A stretch of DNA of 8,852 bases. Origin: Oscillospiraceae bacterium (lineage in GTDB: Bacteria > Bacillota > Clostridia > UMGS1810). The notes below the pieces were generated by a model that was not told the origin of the DNA, made no database searches, and saw only the letters and a list, made by a program, of their open reading frames with translations. Position numbers and translations under genes: made by a program. This document shows positions 1-6,077 of this stretch, piece after piece. The stretch covers positions 1 through 8,852 of the forward strand of contig JALEIO010000054.1 of assembly GCA_022769845.1 (NCBI GenBank), written 5' to 3'. Position 1 is the stretch's first letter, and each line of letters opens with the position of its first letter.

Positions 1-967
1 CAAACAGATGCCATCCGCTGCCGAATAAGCCGTCATTTGCCCAATCGGTTGCAGCAGATCCGATTGACACCATCGAAATATAGTAAACCAAAAACATAAT
101 TATTGCAAAAACAGGAAGTCCGAGCCATCTGTTTGTTACGATTTTGTCTATTTTATCCGAAGTTGACAGACTGCCGGAATTTTTCTTTTTATAGCAGGCT
201 TTCATAATATTTGCGATGTAAACATATCTTTCGTTTGTAATAATACTTTCTGCGTCATCGTCAAGCTCTTTTTCCGCCGCACTGATGTCGTTTTCGATAT
301 GTACAAGTGAGCTTTCCGAAATGCCAAGCTGTTTAATGACCTTTTCGTCACGTTCAAAAATTTTTACGGCATACCATCTCTGTTGCTCTTCCGGCATATT
401 ATGCAAAACTTCTTCTTCAATATGAGCTATGGCGTGTTCAACAACACCCGAAAAGGTATGCATAGGAATGGTTTTTCCGTTCTTTGCGGCTTTAATTGCC
501 TCTTCGCAAGCCTCAAAAATCCCACTGCCCTTTAAAGCCGAAATTTCAACAATTTTGCATCCAAGTTCTCTTGAAAGCTCAACTGTATTGATTTTGTCAC
601 CGTTTTTTTCGACAATGTCCATCATATTGATGGCAATTACAATCGGGATACCAAGTTCGGCAAGCTGCGTTGAAAGGTAAAGATTTCTTTCAAGATTGGT
701 ACCGTCAACAATATTTAGAATAACATCAGGACGCTCACCGATAAGATAATTTCGCGCCACAACTTCCTCTAACGTGTACGGAGAAAGAGAATAAATACCC
801 GGAAGGTCTGTAACGATAACATCGTCGTGTTTTTTTAACCTTCCTTCCTTTTTCTCAACTGTTACACCGGGCCAATTTCCTACAAACCGGTTAGAGCCTG
901 TCAGCGCATTAAAAAGTGTCGTTTTGCCGCAATTCGGGTTACCTGCAAGCGCAATTTTAATGTTCAT
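1..967 (-). CDS. feoB: Ferrous iron transport protein B, N-terminal part (cut by window edge)
   Basis: This is the first 322 residues of FeoB, the inner-membrane Fe(II) transporter with a cytoplasmic GTPase domain. The G motifs are visible: G1 GNPNCGKT (residues 10-17), G2 Thr36 in WPGVTVE, G3 DLPG (54-57), G4 NMMD (114-117) and G5 SALKG (143-147). A helical, charged stretch at about 170-270 matches the GDI-like domain. The first membrane segment starts near 282 (LGLPVFAIIMFLVYY). The rest of the membrane domain lies beyond the left edge. The ATG at 965-967 is preceded by GAGAGGA about 8 nt upstream. The gene follows two feoA genes with a 39-bp gap, so it is the last visible gene of the operon driven from about 1540. 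The reading frame is intact through the visible part. The assignment is secure because all G motifs occur in FeoB order with a membrane segment after them. Confidence 0.97.
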   Translation of the reverse strand, partial: MNIKIALAGNPNCGKTTLFNALTGSNRFVGNWPGVTVEKKEGRLKKHDDVIVTDLPGIYSLSPYTLEEVVARNYLIGERPDVILNIVDGTNLERNLYLSTQLAELGIPIVIAINMMDIVEKNGDKINTVELSRELGCKIVEISALKGSGIFEACEEAIKAAKNGKTIPMHTFSGVVEHAIAHIEEEVLHNMPEEQQRWYAVKIFERDEKVIKQLGISESSLVHIENDISAAEKELDDDAESIITNERYVYIANIMKACYKKKNSGSLSTSDKIDKIVTNRWLGLPVFAIIMFLVYYISMVSIGSAATDWANDGLFGSGWHLF

Positions 968-1006
968 TATAAAGTCCTCTCTTTCGACATTTATTTTTCA
1001 AAAAAA

Positions 1007-1228
1007 TTATTCAACCTCAATCATTTCGGCATCTGCTTTTCTTAACGAAAGCTCATAGCCCCGCACTGTAATTTCAATCGGATCGCCCAGCGGCGCAACC
1101 TTGCGAATATGTACCTCAACGCCCTTTGTAATGCCCATATCCATTATACGACGTTTTACCGCTCCGCCGCCGTTAAGCTTAACAACTTTTACTTTATTTC
1201 CTATTTTTACATCCTTCAGGGTTTGCAA
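1007..1228 (-). CDS. feoA: FeoA, SH3-like ferrous iron transport accessory protein
   Basis: This is a 73-residue FeoA, a small cytoplasmic SH3-fold protein that works with FeoB. The canonical pattern is present: an N-terminal VKIGNKVKVVKL strand, RRIMDMGITKG (residues 27-37), then APLGDPIEI and RGYELSLRKADAEMIEV at the end. Length is normal for the family. The start codon is TTG at 1226-1228. It is preferred because a perfect GAGGAGG ribosome binding site (1237-1243) sits 8 nt upstream and no in-frame ATG precedes the conserved core. The gene lies 24 bp after the other feoA and 39 bp before feoB. FeoA is thought to interact with the FeoB GTPase domain; that is family knowledge, not visible here. 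Confidence 0.95.
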   Translation of the reverse strand: MQTLKDVKIGNKVKVVKLNGGGAVKRRIMDMGITKGVEVHIRKVAPLGDPIEITVRGYELSLRKADAEMIEVE

Positions 1229-1236
1229 TTTAATTT

Positions 1237-1243
1237 CCTCCTC
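1237..1243 (-). promoter_or_regulatory. Ribosome binding site that fixes the TTG start of feoA
   Basis: The minus strand reads GAGGAGG here, 8 nt before the TTG at 1228. No ATG lies in frame between this site and the conserved FeoA core, so the strong site decides in favour of the rare TTG initiator. Confidence 0.85.
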
Positions 1244-1252
1244 ATTTTAAAA

Positions 1253-1462
1253 TCAAACTATAATTTTCTGCGCCATTTCTTTGCTTATGGCAATGCGCGC
1301 TTCCTTAACGTTGACAATTACATTTCCGCAAAGCCGGCTGATAACCTTGACTTTTCCCCCTGCAACAAACCCAAGATTTTCAAGATGCTTTTTAATCTCG
1401 GGATTTCCGCCTACTTTTTTTATAATATTGTCCTCTCCAACATTCGCAAGCGTTAAAGGCAT
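1253..1462 (-). CDS. feoA: Second, divergent FeoA-like protein, first gene of the feo operon
   Basis: This is a 69-residue FeoA-domain protein. The family pattern is visible as a LANVGEDNIIKKV strand region, the helix-turn EIKKHLENLGFVAGGKVKVI (residues 22-41), and a C-terminal VNVKEARIAISKEMAQKIIV. It differs clearly from the neighbouring canonical FeoA: it lacks the APLGDP loop and has RLCGN with a single cysteine (Cys45) there instead. An in-frame ATG at 1520-1522 would add 20 residues, but it lies within a predicted operator. The ATG at 1460-1462 has GGAGGT (1470-1475) 7 nt upstream and gives the normal FeoA length, so it is chosen. Paired FeoA genes ahead of feoB are common in Clostridia. 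Whether this copy binds FeoB or regulates it is unknown. Confidence 0.92.
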   Translation of the reverse strand: MPLTLANVGEDNIIKKVGGNPEIKKHLENLGFVAGGKVKVISRLCGNVIVNVKEARIAISKEMAQKIIV

Positions 1463-1510
1463 TATAATTACCTCCATCCTATTTATAATATTAAATTTAA
1501 GCTTCATACT

Positions 1511-1526
1511 GTTAGTTATCACTAAC
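1511..1526. promoter_or_regulatory. Inverted repeat GTTAGT-N4-ACTAAC, downstream operator candidate for feo
   Basis: This has perfect 6-bp arms, GTTAGT (1511-1516) and ACTAAC (1521-1526), around a 4-bp centre. It lies about 5-20 nt downstream of the predicted feo transcription start and before the first feoA. It shares both arms with the site at 1535-1554; the two centres are 26 bp apart. The TTAG...CTAA arms recall operators of DtxR/MntR-type metal repressors. The regulator is an inference, since none is encoded in the window. Confidence 0.6.
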
Positions 1527-1534
1527 TCACATTG

Positions 1535-1554
1535 GTTAGTTTAACATAACTAAC
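1535..1554. promoter_or_regulatory. Inverted repeat GTTAGT-N8-ACTAAC overlapping the feo -10 box, operator candidate
   Basis: This has perfect 6-bp arms at 1535-1540 and 1549-1554 with an 8-bp centre. The repeat covers the predicted -10 hexamer (1538-1543) and part of the spacer, so a bound protein would block RNA polymerase. This is the expected place for an iron-dependent repressor of feo genes. The arms do not match the GATAATNATTATC form of a classical Fur box but are closer to DtxR-family sites. Binding is inferred. Confidence 0.62.
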
Positions 1555-1566
1555 TTATTTTGTCAA
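1538..1566 (-). promoter_or_regulatory. Sigma-A-type promoter of the feo operon
   Basis: On the minus strand there is a perfect -35 TTGACA (1561-1566), a 17-bp spacer and -10 TAAACT (1538-1543). A TG lies one base before the -10 (extended -10). Transcription would begin near 1531, giving a leader of about 70 nt before the first feoA. The two GTTAGT/ACTAAC inverted repeats overlap and follow it. An AT-rich A/T tract just upstream (1567-1590) could act as an UP element. Confidence 0.8.
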
Positions 1567-1645
1567 TATTTTTTTAAAAATTTTTTAAACATAAAATTAC
1601 AATTCAACTTTGTTATCTTATTTGTAAAATTTTATATGTTTTTGC

Positions 1646-1688
1646 AAAACAAAAGACTGCACAGAGCGTTTTATACCCTGTGCAGTCT
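1646..1688 (-). terminator. Intrinsic terminator of the htrA transcript
   Basis: There is a perfect 11-bp stem (AGACTGCACAG at 1654-1664 pairing with CTGTGCAGTCT at 1678-1688) with a 13-nt loop. On the minus strand it is followed by a T-rich run, TTTGTTTT (1646-1653). It lies 35 nt past the htrA stop and insulates the feo operon. The rest of the gap (about 1567-1645) is AT-rich and I see no gene in it. Confidence 0.9.
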
Positions 1689-1723
1689 AATTATATATTT
1701 ATTTATAATGGGCTTGTAAGCTT

Positions 1724-3037
1724 TTAATTTGGAACTTCCTCTCCCAAAATAAGATTTATATTAACATACTCGCCTGTTCTCCAAACCTTGAGCTTTAATG
1801 TGTCGTTAGGCTTAAATTTATTTTTAATGTTGTTAAGCTCGTCAACTGTCTTAACAGCTGTGCCGTTGCACTCTGTTATAATATCGCCTATTTTAAGCCC
1901 TGCCATATGTGCAGGAGAATTGTCGGTCATTGAATACACATATATTCCTTCGACAAGATTGTACTTTTTAGCGTCGTTCGCTGTTATTGCACGTCCTGCA
2001 ATGCCGATAACGGGTCTTCCTTTTACATAACCGTTTGCAATTAAATCCTCAATAATAGGTTTTGCTTCAGCGGTAGGAATTGCAAATCCAAGACCTTCAA
2101 GTGATGATGACGAAACCTTAGCCGTATTTATACCGATTACTTCTCCGTAGCAGTTAACAAGCGCACCGCCGCTGTTGCCGGGATTAATTGCAGCGTCTGT
2201 CTGAATAAGCGTAAGCTGTTTGTTGTCTATTGTCATAGTTCTGTTAAGCGCGCTGATATAACCTACCGTAACAGTGCCTGCAAGCTCTTGACCGAGCGGG
2301 TTTCCGATTGCAACGGCAAGGTCGCCTACTCTGAGCGATGTAGAATCGCCAAGCGTTGCATATGGGAATTTTTTGCCTTCAATTTTTAAAAGAGCAAGGT
2401 CGGTTCTCGAATCTGCGCCTTTGAGCGATGCGGTAAATTCCTCGCCTGTGTTAAGTATAACCTTGAGTGACGAAGCACCCTCAACAACGTGATTGTTTGT
2501 TATAATATATCCATCCTCCGAGATGATAATTCCCGAGCCTGAACCTTGCTGAACCTCTTTGCCTTGCTGCTGGCTGTTATCGCCCTGACCAAAGAAAAAG
2601 CCGTACGGGTCATTGTAAGAATATCCCGAATATGTTGTCATATTGATAACACCGACAACCGCAGGTCCAACCTTTTCGGCAATATCGGGTATTTCAAGCT
2701 TTGTCTTGTTTGCAACGGTATTTGTCGGATTTGCCGACGAGATATTGTCAAGCACTTTTTGCTCACTTGTACCGATATTGCTGTTTGCTTTTATCTTAAA
2801 TTCTTTAACAAGCTGTGATACCGACGGTGCTAAAAGCGCATAAGCAGATGTGGAAATTATCATTGCAAATATTAGCGAAAAAATGAATATCGGCATTGAA
2901 ATTTTCTTTTTCGTTTTTTTCTTTTTGGGTGTTGTAACAAGAGTGCTGAAGCAGTCTGTGTTTTCAACCGTTTTGTTTTCTTCGCCGTTTACCGACGCGT
3001 TTTGATAATCGTCATTATTCCATTTATATTCGTCCAT
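1724..3037 (-). CDS. htrA: Membrane-anchored HtrA/DegP-family serine protease with one PDZ domain
   Basis: This 437-residue protein degrades or refolds damaged proteins outside the membrane. A charged, Lys-rich cytoplasmic tail (1-46, with KKKKTKKK) leads into one membrane anchor at about 47-70. A linker follows, then the trypsin-like domain (about 115-330) and a PDZ domain (about 338-432). The catalytic triad is complete: His183 in TNNHVV, Asp213 in SRTDLALLKI and Ser289 in NPGNSGGAL. A loop rich in Tyr, Phe, Gly and Gln (about 136-166) corresponds to the regulatory LA loop. The single anchor and single PDZ are typical of Gram-positive HtrA proteins. The ATG at 3035-3037 has AAGGAGGAG (3043-3051) about 5 nt upstream. 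The gene follows the kinase gene after 118 bp holding a candidate activator site, and a strong terminator follows it. Position next to a two-component system suggests stress-controlled expression, as for CssRS and htrA in Bacillus. Confidence 0.96.
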   Translation of the reverse strand: MDEYKWNNDDYQNASVNGEENKTVENTDCFSTLVTTPKKKKTKKKISMPIFIFSLIFAMIISTSAYALLAPSVSQLVKEFKIKANSNIGTSEQKVLDNISSANPTNTVANKTKLEIPDIAEKVGPAVVGVINMTTYSGYSYNDPYGFFFGQGDNSQQQGKEVQQGSGSGIIISEDGYIITNNHVVEGASSLKVILNTGEEFTASLKGADSRTDLALLKIEGKKFPYATLGDSTSLRVGDLAVAIGNPLGQELAGTVTVGYISALNRTMTIDNKQLTLIQTDAAINPGNSGGALVNCYGEVIGINTAKVSSSSLEGLGFAIPTAEAKPIIEDLIANGYVKGRPVIGIAGRAITANDAKKYNLVEGIYVYSMTDNSPAHMAGLKIGDIITECNGTAVKTVDELNNIKNKFKPNDTLKLKVWRTGEYVNINLILGEEVPN

Positions 3038-3101
3038 AAGAACTCCTCCTTAAAATTAAACGTTTTTAATAAAAACCCTACGGCTTTTCTTTATGTTTAT
3101 T

Positions 3102-3144
3102 ATGATACACCTAACTTTTTAAAAAACTGTGAATAAAATGTAAA
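3102..3144 (-). promoter_or_regulatory. Candidate activated promoter of htrA with an OmpR/PhoP-type direct repeat
   Basis: Read on the minus strand, TTTACA (3139-3144) and TTCACA (3128-3133) form a direct repeat with a 5-bp spacer, an 11-bp period. This is the form of the Bacillus PhoP box (TTNACA-N5-TTNACA) and of OmpR-family sites in general. Downstream is a -10-like TATCAT (3102-3107), with CATAAT at 3099-3104 as an alternative. No good -35 lies at the right distance, as is usual for activator-dependent promoters. The repeat would fall at about -33 to -49. The site is 11 bp past the kinase stop codon. It is a visual match in AT-rich DNA, so binding is inferred. Confidence 0.5.
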
Positions 3145-3155
3145 CATTTCAAAAT

Positions 3156-4628
3156 TTATGCTTTTTTAATTGTAAAAGTAAATTTCGTAAATTCATTTTC
3201 TACGCTTTCAACATAAATTTTTTCATCGCTTTTGTTGATTATGCTTTTTACGATATACAGTCCAAGCCCTGTTCCTTCGGGATTTTGATTTCGTGAATCG
3301 TCCGCTTTGTAAAATCTATCCCATATATATTTAAGTTTTTCCTTTTTTATTCCTTCGCCTGTGTTTATTATCTCAACATTTACCCTGTCGGATAAGTTAT
3401 ATGCTTTAACGGTAATTTTGCCTTTTTCGGGCGTAAATTTAATGGCGTTGCCCAAAAGATTTGTAACCACCTGAACCATTGCGTCACTGTCGGCAAAAAC
3501 CTGCATTTTTTCGTCCTCTATTTCAAGCGCAACATTTAAACCTTTCTTTACAATCTGCGTTTCAAACTTAATAATTTCACGCCGCAGAAGCTCGCAGATG
3601 TCAAAGTTTTTCTTATCAATTTTAAAGCTGCCGCTTTCAAGACGTGAAATACTCAAAAGGTCGTTTACAAGCCTTGACAACCGCTTTGACTCCGCCAAAA
3701 CAATTTTAAGATACTCATCCTCTTTTTCTTTCGGAATAGTTCCGTCAAGAATTCCCTCAACAAATCCTGTTATTGATGTCATAGGTGTGCGCAGCTCGTG
3801 CGATACGTTTGAAACAAAGGTAGAGCGCATTTTTTCAAGATTTTCAACGCTTGTAGCCATTGTGTTGATATTTTCGCAAAGTGAGCTTAATTCATCATTC
3901 GTGCCGCACTCAACCCTAATGTCAAATTTGCCTTTTGCAAATTCTTTTACAGTGTTGTCGATAAGCTTAATCGGGTCGGTAATTCGGCGCGAAATGATAT
4001 AAAAAATTATGAATGTTATTATAAGCGAAATTCCTACCGAATATACAAATTGCTTAAAAAATCCGAAAAGCTGCTTGCTGATTGTTACATCAGCAATGGT
4101 ACTTATAAGCACACCGCCGTAAATTTCAGTGTTTGAAACGGGCAATCCTACAATAAGCATATTTTCGTGTTCCGCAAACGCATCAATGTCATCTTCATTG
4201 CTTACCGTTTCGCCCTTTGTAAGTATTCTGTCAATATAGTCGCCTTTAAGATAATTGCCTATATAGCCATCGTAATTAAGCCCGGCAACCGTAACAATTC
4301 TGCCTGTTTTGTCGAATACGATAATATCCGTATCGGTGCTTTGCGATATAATCTCAAGCGTGCGCTGATAGTTTTTTAAGCTTGGCGAAAACGACGACGC
4401 AGTAAAAACGTCGAGCGAATATTCACTTATTCTGTTGGCATTTGACAAAAGCAGTTTTTTCTTAACCTCAACCGCTTTAAGACTGCTTTCTTTTGTTGAA
4501 TTAAGGAGCATACCGAATAAAAATACCGACGCAATGATATAGCTTAAAAAAACAGTCACACACCCTGCAACAAGCAGTCTTTTTGATATGCTTTTCCGCT
4601 TTGTATTTTTATGATTTTGCCACTTCAA
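3156..4628 (-). CDS. Membrane sensor histidine kinase of a two-component system
   Basis: This is a 490-residue kinase. It has membrane segment 1 at about 19-43 and an extracytoplasmic sensor of about 145 residues. The sensor has a Cache/PDC-like pattern (DIIVFDKTGRIV near 101-112, GGVLIST near 171-177). Membrane segment 2 is at about 194-213, followed by HAMP (about 214-266) and HisKA with His277 in SNVSHELRTP. The ATPase domain has its N box NLLGN (390-394), F box WDRFYKAD (436-443) and G2 GTGLGL (452-457). The G1 motif reads NTGEG (422-426), with Asn where Asp is usual. There is no PAS domain. The start is TTG at 4626-4628, overlapping the regulator gene by 20 bp; no ATG lies in frame before the first membrane segment. 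There is only a weak GTAGG-like ribosome site, so translation is probably coupled to the regulator. The signal sensed is unknown. PhoR-, CssS- or ResE-like kinases are possible relatives. Confidence 0.93.
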   Translation of the reverse strand: MKWQNHKNTKRKSISKRLLVAGCVTVFLSYIIASVFLFGMLLNSTKESSLKAVEVKKKLLLSNANRISEYSLDVFTASSFSPSLKNYQRTLEIISQSTDTDIIVFDKTGRIVTVAGLNYDGYIGNYLKGDYIDRILTKGETVSNEDDIDAFAEHENMLIVGLPVSNTEIYGGVLISTIADVTISKQLFGFFKQFVYSVGISLIITFIIFYIISRRITDPIKLIDNTVKEFAKGKFDIRVECGTNDELSSLCENINTMATSVENLEKMRSTFVSNVSHELRTPMTSITGFVEGILDGTIPKEKEDEYLKIVLAESKRLSRLVNDLLSISRLESGSFKIDKKNFDICELLRREIIKFETQIVKKGLNVALEIEDEKMQVFADSDAMVQVVTNLLGNAIKFTPEKGKITVKAYNLSDRVNVEIINTGEGIKKEKLKYIWDRFYKADDSRNQNPEGTGLGLYIVKSIINKSDEKIYVESVENEFTKFTFTIKKA

Positions 4629-5301
4629 ACTTATAACCTACTCTCCAAACAGTTTTAAGCTGCCACGAGCTTTCGTAGCCTTCAAGCTTTTCTCTTAAGC
4701 GTTTAACGTGAACGTCAACGGTTCGCGAATCGCCGAAAAAGTCATATCCCCAAACCTCGTCCAAAAGCTGATCGCGCGTGAAAACTCTGTTTGGGTGCGA
4801 CGCAAGAAAATACAAAAGCTCCAGCTCTTTTGGCGGAATATCGATGCTTTTGCCGCCGAGAATAAGCTCATATGTGCTCAAATTTATACGAATATTGGGA
4901 TACACAATTTCCTTGTCAAGATTTTCGGCAGACTCAAATCGTCTTAAAACCGCTTTAAGCCGAGCCACAAGCTCCTTTGGTTCAAACGGTTTAACCATAT
5001 AATCGTCCGCGCCGAGTTCCAATCCCAAAACCTTGTCAAAAACCTCGCCCTTTGCCGTAAGCATTATAACAGGTATGTTTCCCGATTTTCGCATACGTTT
5101 CAATACCTCTATTCCATCGATTTTAGGCAGCATAATATCAAGAATTACTGCCTGCGGCGGATTTTGCGAAAACTTTTCGAGCGCGTTAAGTCCGTCATTT
5201 GCAATTTCTACCGCATAGCCTTCCTTCTGCAAATAAAGCCTTATAAGCTCGCAAATGTTTTTATCGTCGTCAACTACCAAAATTCTGCTTTCTTTTTCCA
5301 T
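4609..5301 (-). CDS. OmpR/PhoB-family DNA-binding response regulator
   Basis: This is a 230-residue partner of the downstream kinase. The receiver domain (about 5-118) has the acidic pair Asp11/Asp12, phosphoacceptor Asp55 in VILDIMLP, Thr82 and Lys104 in VKPF. The winged-helix domain (about 132-226) shows the recognition-helix pattern DSRTVDVHVKRLREKL (191-206) and the terminal wing VWRVGYKF. All key residues are present. The ATG at 5299-5301 lies inside the end of nth (32-bp overlap), with a weak AGGA about 6-9 nt upstream. OmpR-family regulators bind direct repeats with about 11-bp period, and such a repeat is found upstream of htrA. PhoP, CssR, WalR and ResD share this architecture, so no symbol is given. 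Confidence 0.95.
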   Translation of the reverse strand: MEKESRILVVDDDKNICELIRLYLQKEGYAVEIANDGLNALEKFSQNPPQAVILDIMLPKIDGIEVLKRMRKSGNIPVIMLTAKGEVFDKVLGLELGADDYMVKPFEPKELVARLKAVLRRFESAENLDKEIVYPNIRINLSTYELILGGKSIDIPPKELELLYFLASHPNRVFTRDQLLDEVWGYDFFGDSRTVDVHVKRLREKLEGYESSWQLKTVWRVGYKFEVAKS

Positions 5302-5944
5302 TTTTTATTTCCTGCCTTTCTTTGTAATGTTTGCAAAGATGGGTTATCGGACAAACTTCGCATTTAGGATTTCTCGCTGTGCAAATCGAACGTCCGTGCC
5401 ACACAAGCTGGTGGCAAAAGTGTATTGAATAATTGTCGGGAACAAACTTTTTTAAGTCAAATTCTATTTTTTTCGGGTCTGTTTCTTTAGTAAGACCAAT
5501 TCTTCCCGTAAGACGAATTGCATGTGTATCAATAACAAGCGCCGGTTTATGATAGACATCTCCCAAAATAAGATTTGCGGTTTTCCTTCCTACCCCCGGC
5601 AGTGCGGTCAATTCCTCCATTGTATCAGGAATTTTTCCGTTATGTTCCTCAATGATTTTTTGCGCAAGCGCCTTGATGTTTCGTGCCTTTGTCTTGTAAA
5701 ATCCGCACGGCATAACAATGCTTTCAAGCTCGTTTATATCACATTGTGCAAAGCTTTCAAGCGTCTTATATTTTTCAAACAAATCCTTTGTTACAATATT
5801 TACCCTTTTGTCAGTGCACTGTGCCGACAAAACCACCGCAATTAAAAGTTCGTAATCCTTTGTATAGTCAAGCGAGCATTTAGCGTCCTTGTAAACCTCG
5901 TCAAAAATTTCCTTGATTTTTAAAACTTTTTCGCTTCTTCTCAT
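5270..5944 (-). CDS. nth: Endonuclease III, DNA glycosylase/AP lyase
   Basis: This 224-residue base-excision repair enzyme removes oxidised pyrimidines and cleaves at abasic sites. The helix-hairpin-helix is LPGVGRKTAN (115-124) with catalytic Lys121. Asp139 lies in VIDTHAIRL. The 4Fe-4S cluster ligands are Cys188-X6-Cys195-X2-Cys198-X5-Cys204. Length and order match E. coli Nth. An ATG at 6026-6028 would add 28 residues, but it lies upstream of the predicted promoter. The ATG at 5942-5944 follows GGGGTGAGG and aligns with the family start, so it is chosen. The gene is first in a leftward run and overlaps the regulator gene by 32 bp. The basic C-terminal tail (KNGKRKQNFGS) is encoded in that overlap. 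The iron-sulfur cluster makes it dependent on iron supply. Confidence 0.96.
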   Translation of the reverse strand: MRRSEKVLKIKEIFDEVYKDAKCSLDYTKDYELLIAVVLSAQCTDKRVNIVTKDLFEKYKTLESFAQCDINELESIVMPCGFYKTKARNIKALAQKIIEEHNGKIPDTMEELTALPGVGRKTANLILGDVYHKPALVIDTHAIRLTGRIGLTKETDPKKIEFDLKKFVPDNYSIHFCHQLVWHGRSICTARNPKCEVCPITHLCKHYKERQEIKNGKRKQNFGS

Positions 5945-5966
5945 AACCTCACCCCATTTATTTTTT

Positions 5967-5996
5967 ATTATACAACTTTTTATACGTCGATAACAA
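5967..5996 (-). promoter_or_regulatory. Promoter of nth and the downstream two-component genes
   Basis: On the minus strand there is TTGTTA (5991-5996), an 18-bp spacer and a perfect TATAAT (5967-5972). Transcription would start near 5960, giving a leader of about 16 nt that is just long enough for the GGGGTGAGG ribosome site. This also argues against the longer nth start. Confidence 0.7.
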
Positions 5997-6017
5997 GTCT
6001 TTTTGATATAATTTAAC

Positions 6018-6069
6018 AAAATATTCATATTTGGAGCAATATTTTGACTTTTTTGGCGTAAAATATTGC
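6018..6069. repeat. Three AAAATATT octamers, including a 10-bp inverted repeat, between divergent promoters
   Basis: AAAATATT occurs at 6018-6025, inverted at 6038-6045, and again at 6060-6067. The last two are part of a perfect 10-bp inverted repeat, GCAATATTTT (6036-6045) and AAAATATTGC (6060-6069), with a 14-bp centre. The starts are 20 and 22 bp apart, roughly two helical turns. The cluster lies between the nth -35 (5996) and the recJ -35 (6078) and is not expected to be transcribed from either promoter. An operator is possible, but the AT-rich context makes chance likely too. Confidence 0.45.
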
Positions 6070-6077
6070 AAAAAAGC

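Noticed and set aside
429..680. Rightward 83-codon open frame opposite feoB
   Set aside because: It is a shadow of the intact FeoB GTPase domain.
1463..1522. Longer start of the first feoA at 1522
   Set aside because: It would begin within an operator candidate, lacks a ribosome site and exceeds normal FeoA length; the ATG at 1462 has GGAGGT at good distance.
1463..1531. Riboswitch in the feo leader
   Set aside because: The leader is only about 70 nt and holds one short hairpin that is better explained as a protein-binding repeat; I saw no known riboswitch core.
1109..1544. Rightward open frames opposite the two feoA genes
   Set aside because: They are antisense shadows of well-supported genes, with no ribosome site or known domain.
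3062..3076. Inverted repeat GTTTTTA-A-TAAAAAC as a terminator between the kinase gene and htrA
   Set aside because: The stem is almost all A-T, the loop is a single base and no T-run follows, so it is unlikely to terminate transcription.
5945..6028. Longer nth start adding 28 residues
   Set aside because: The added codons lie upstream of, and across, the predicted nth promoter and do not resemble the family N-terminus.
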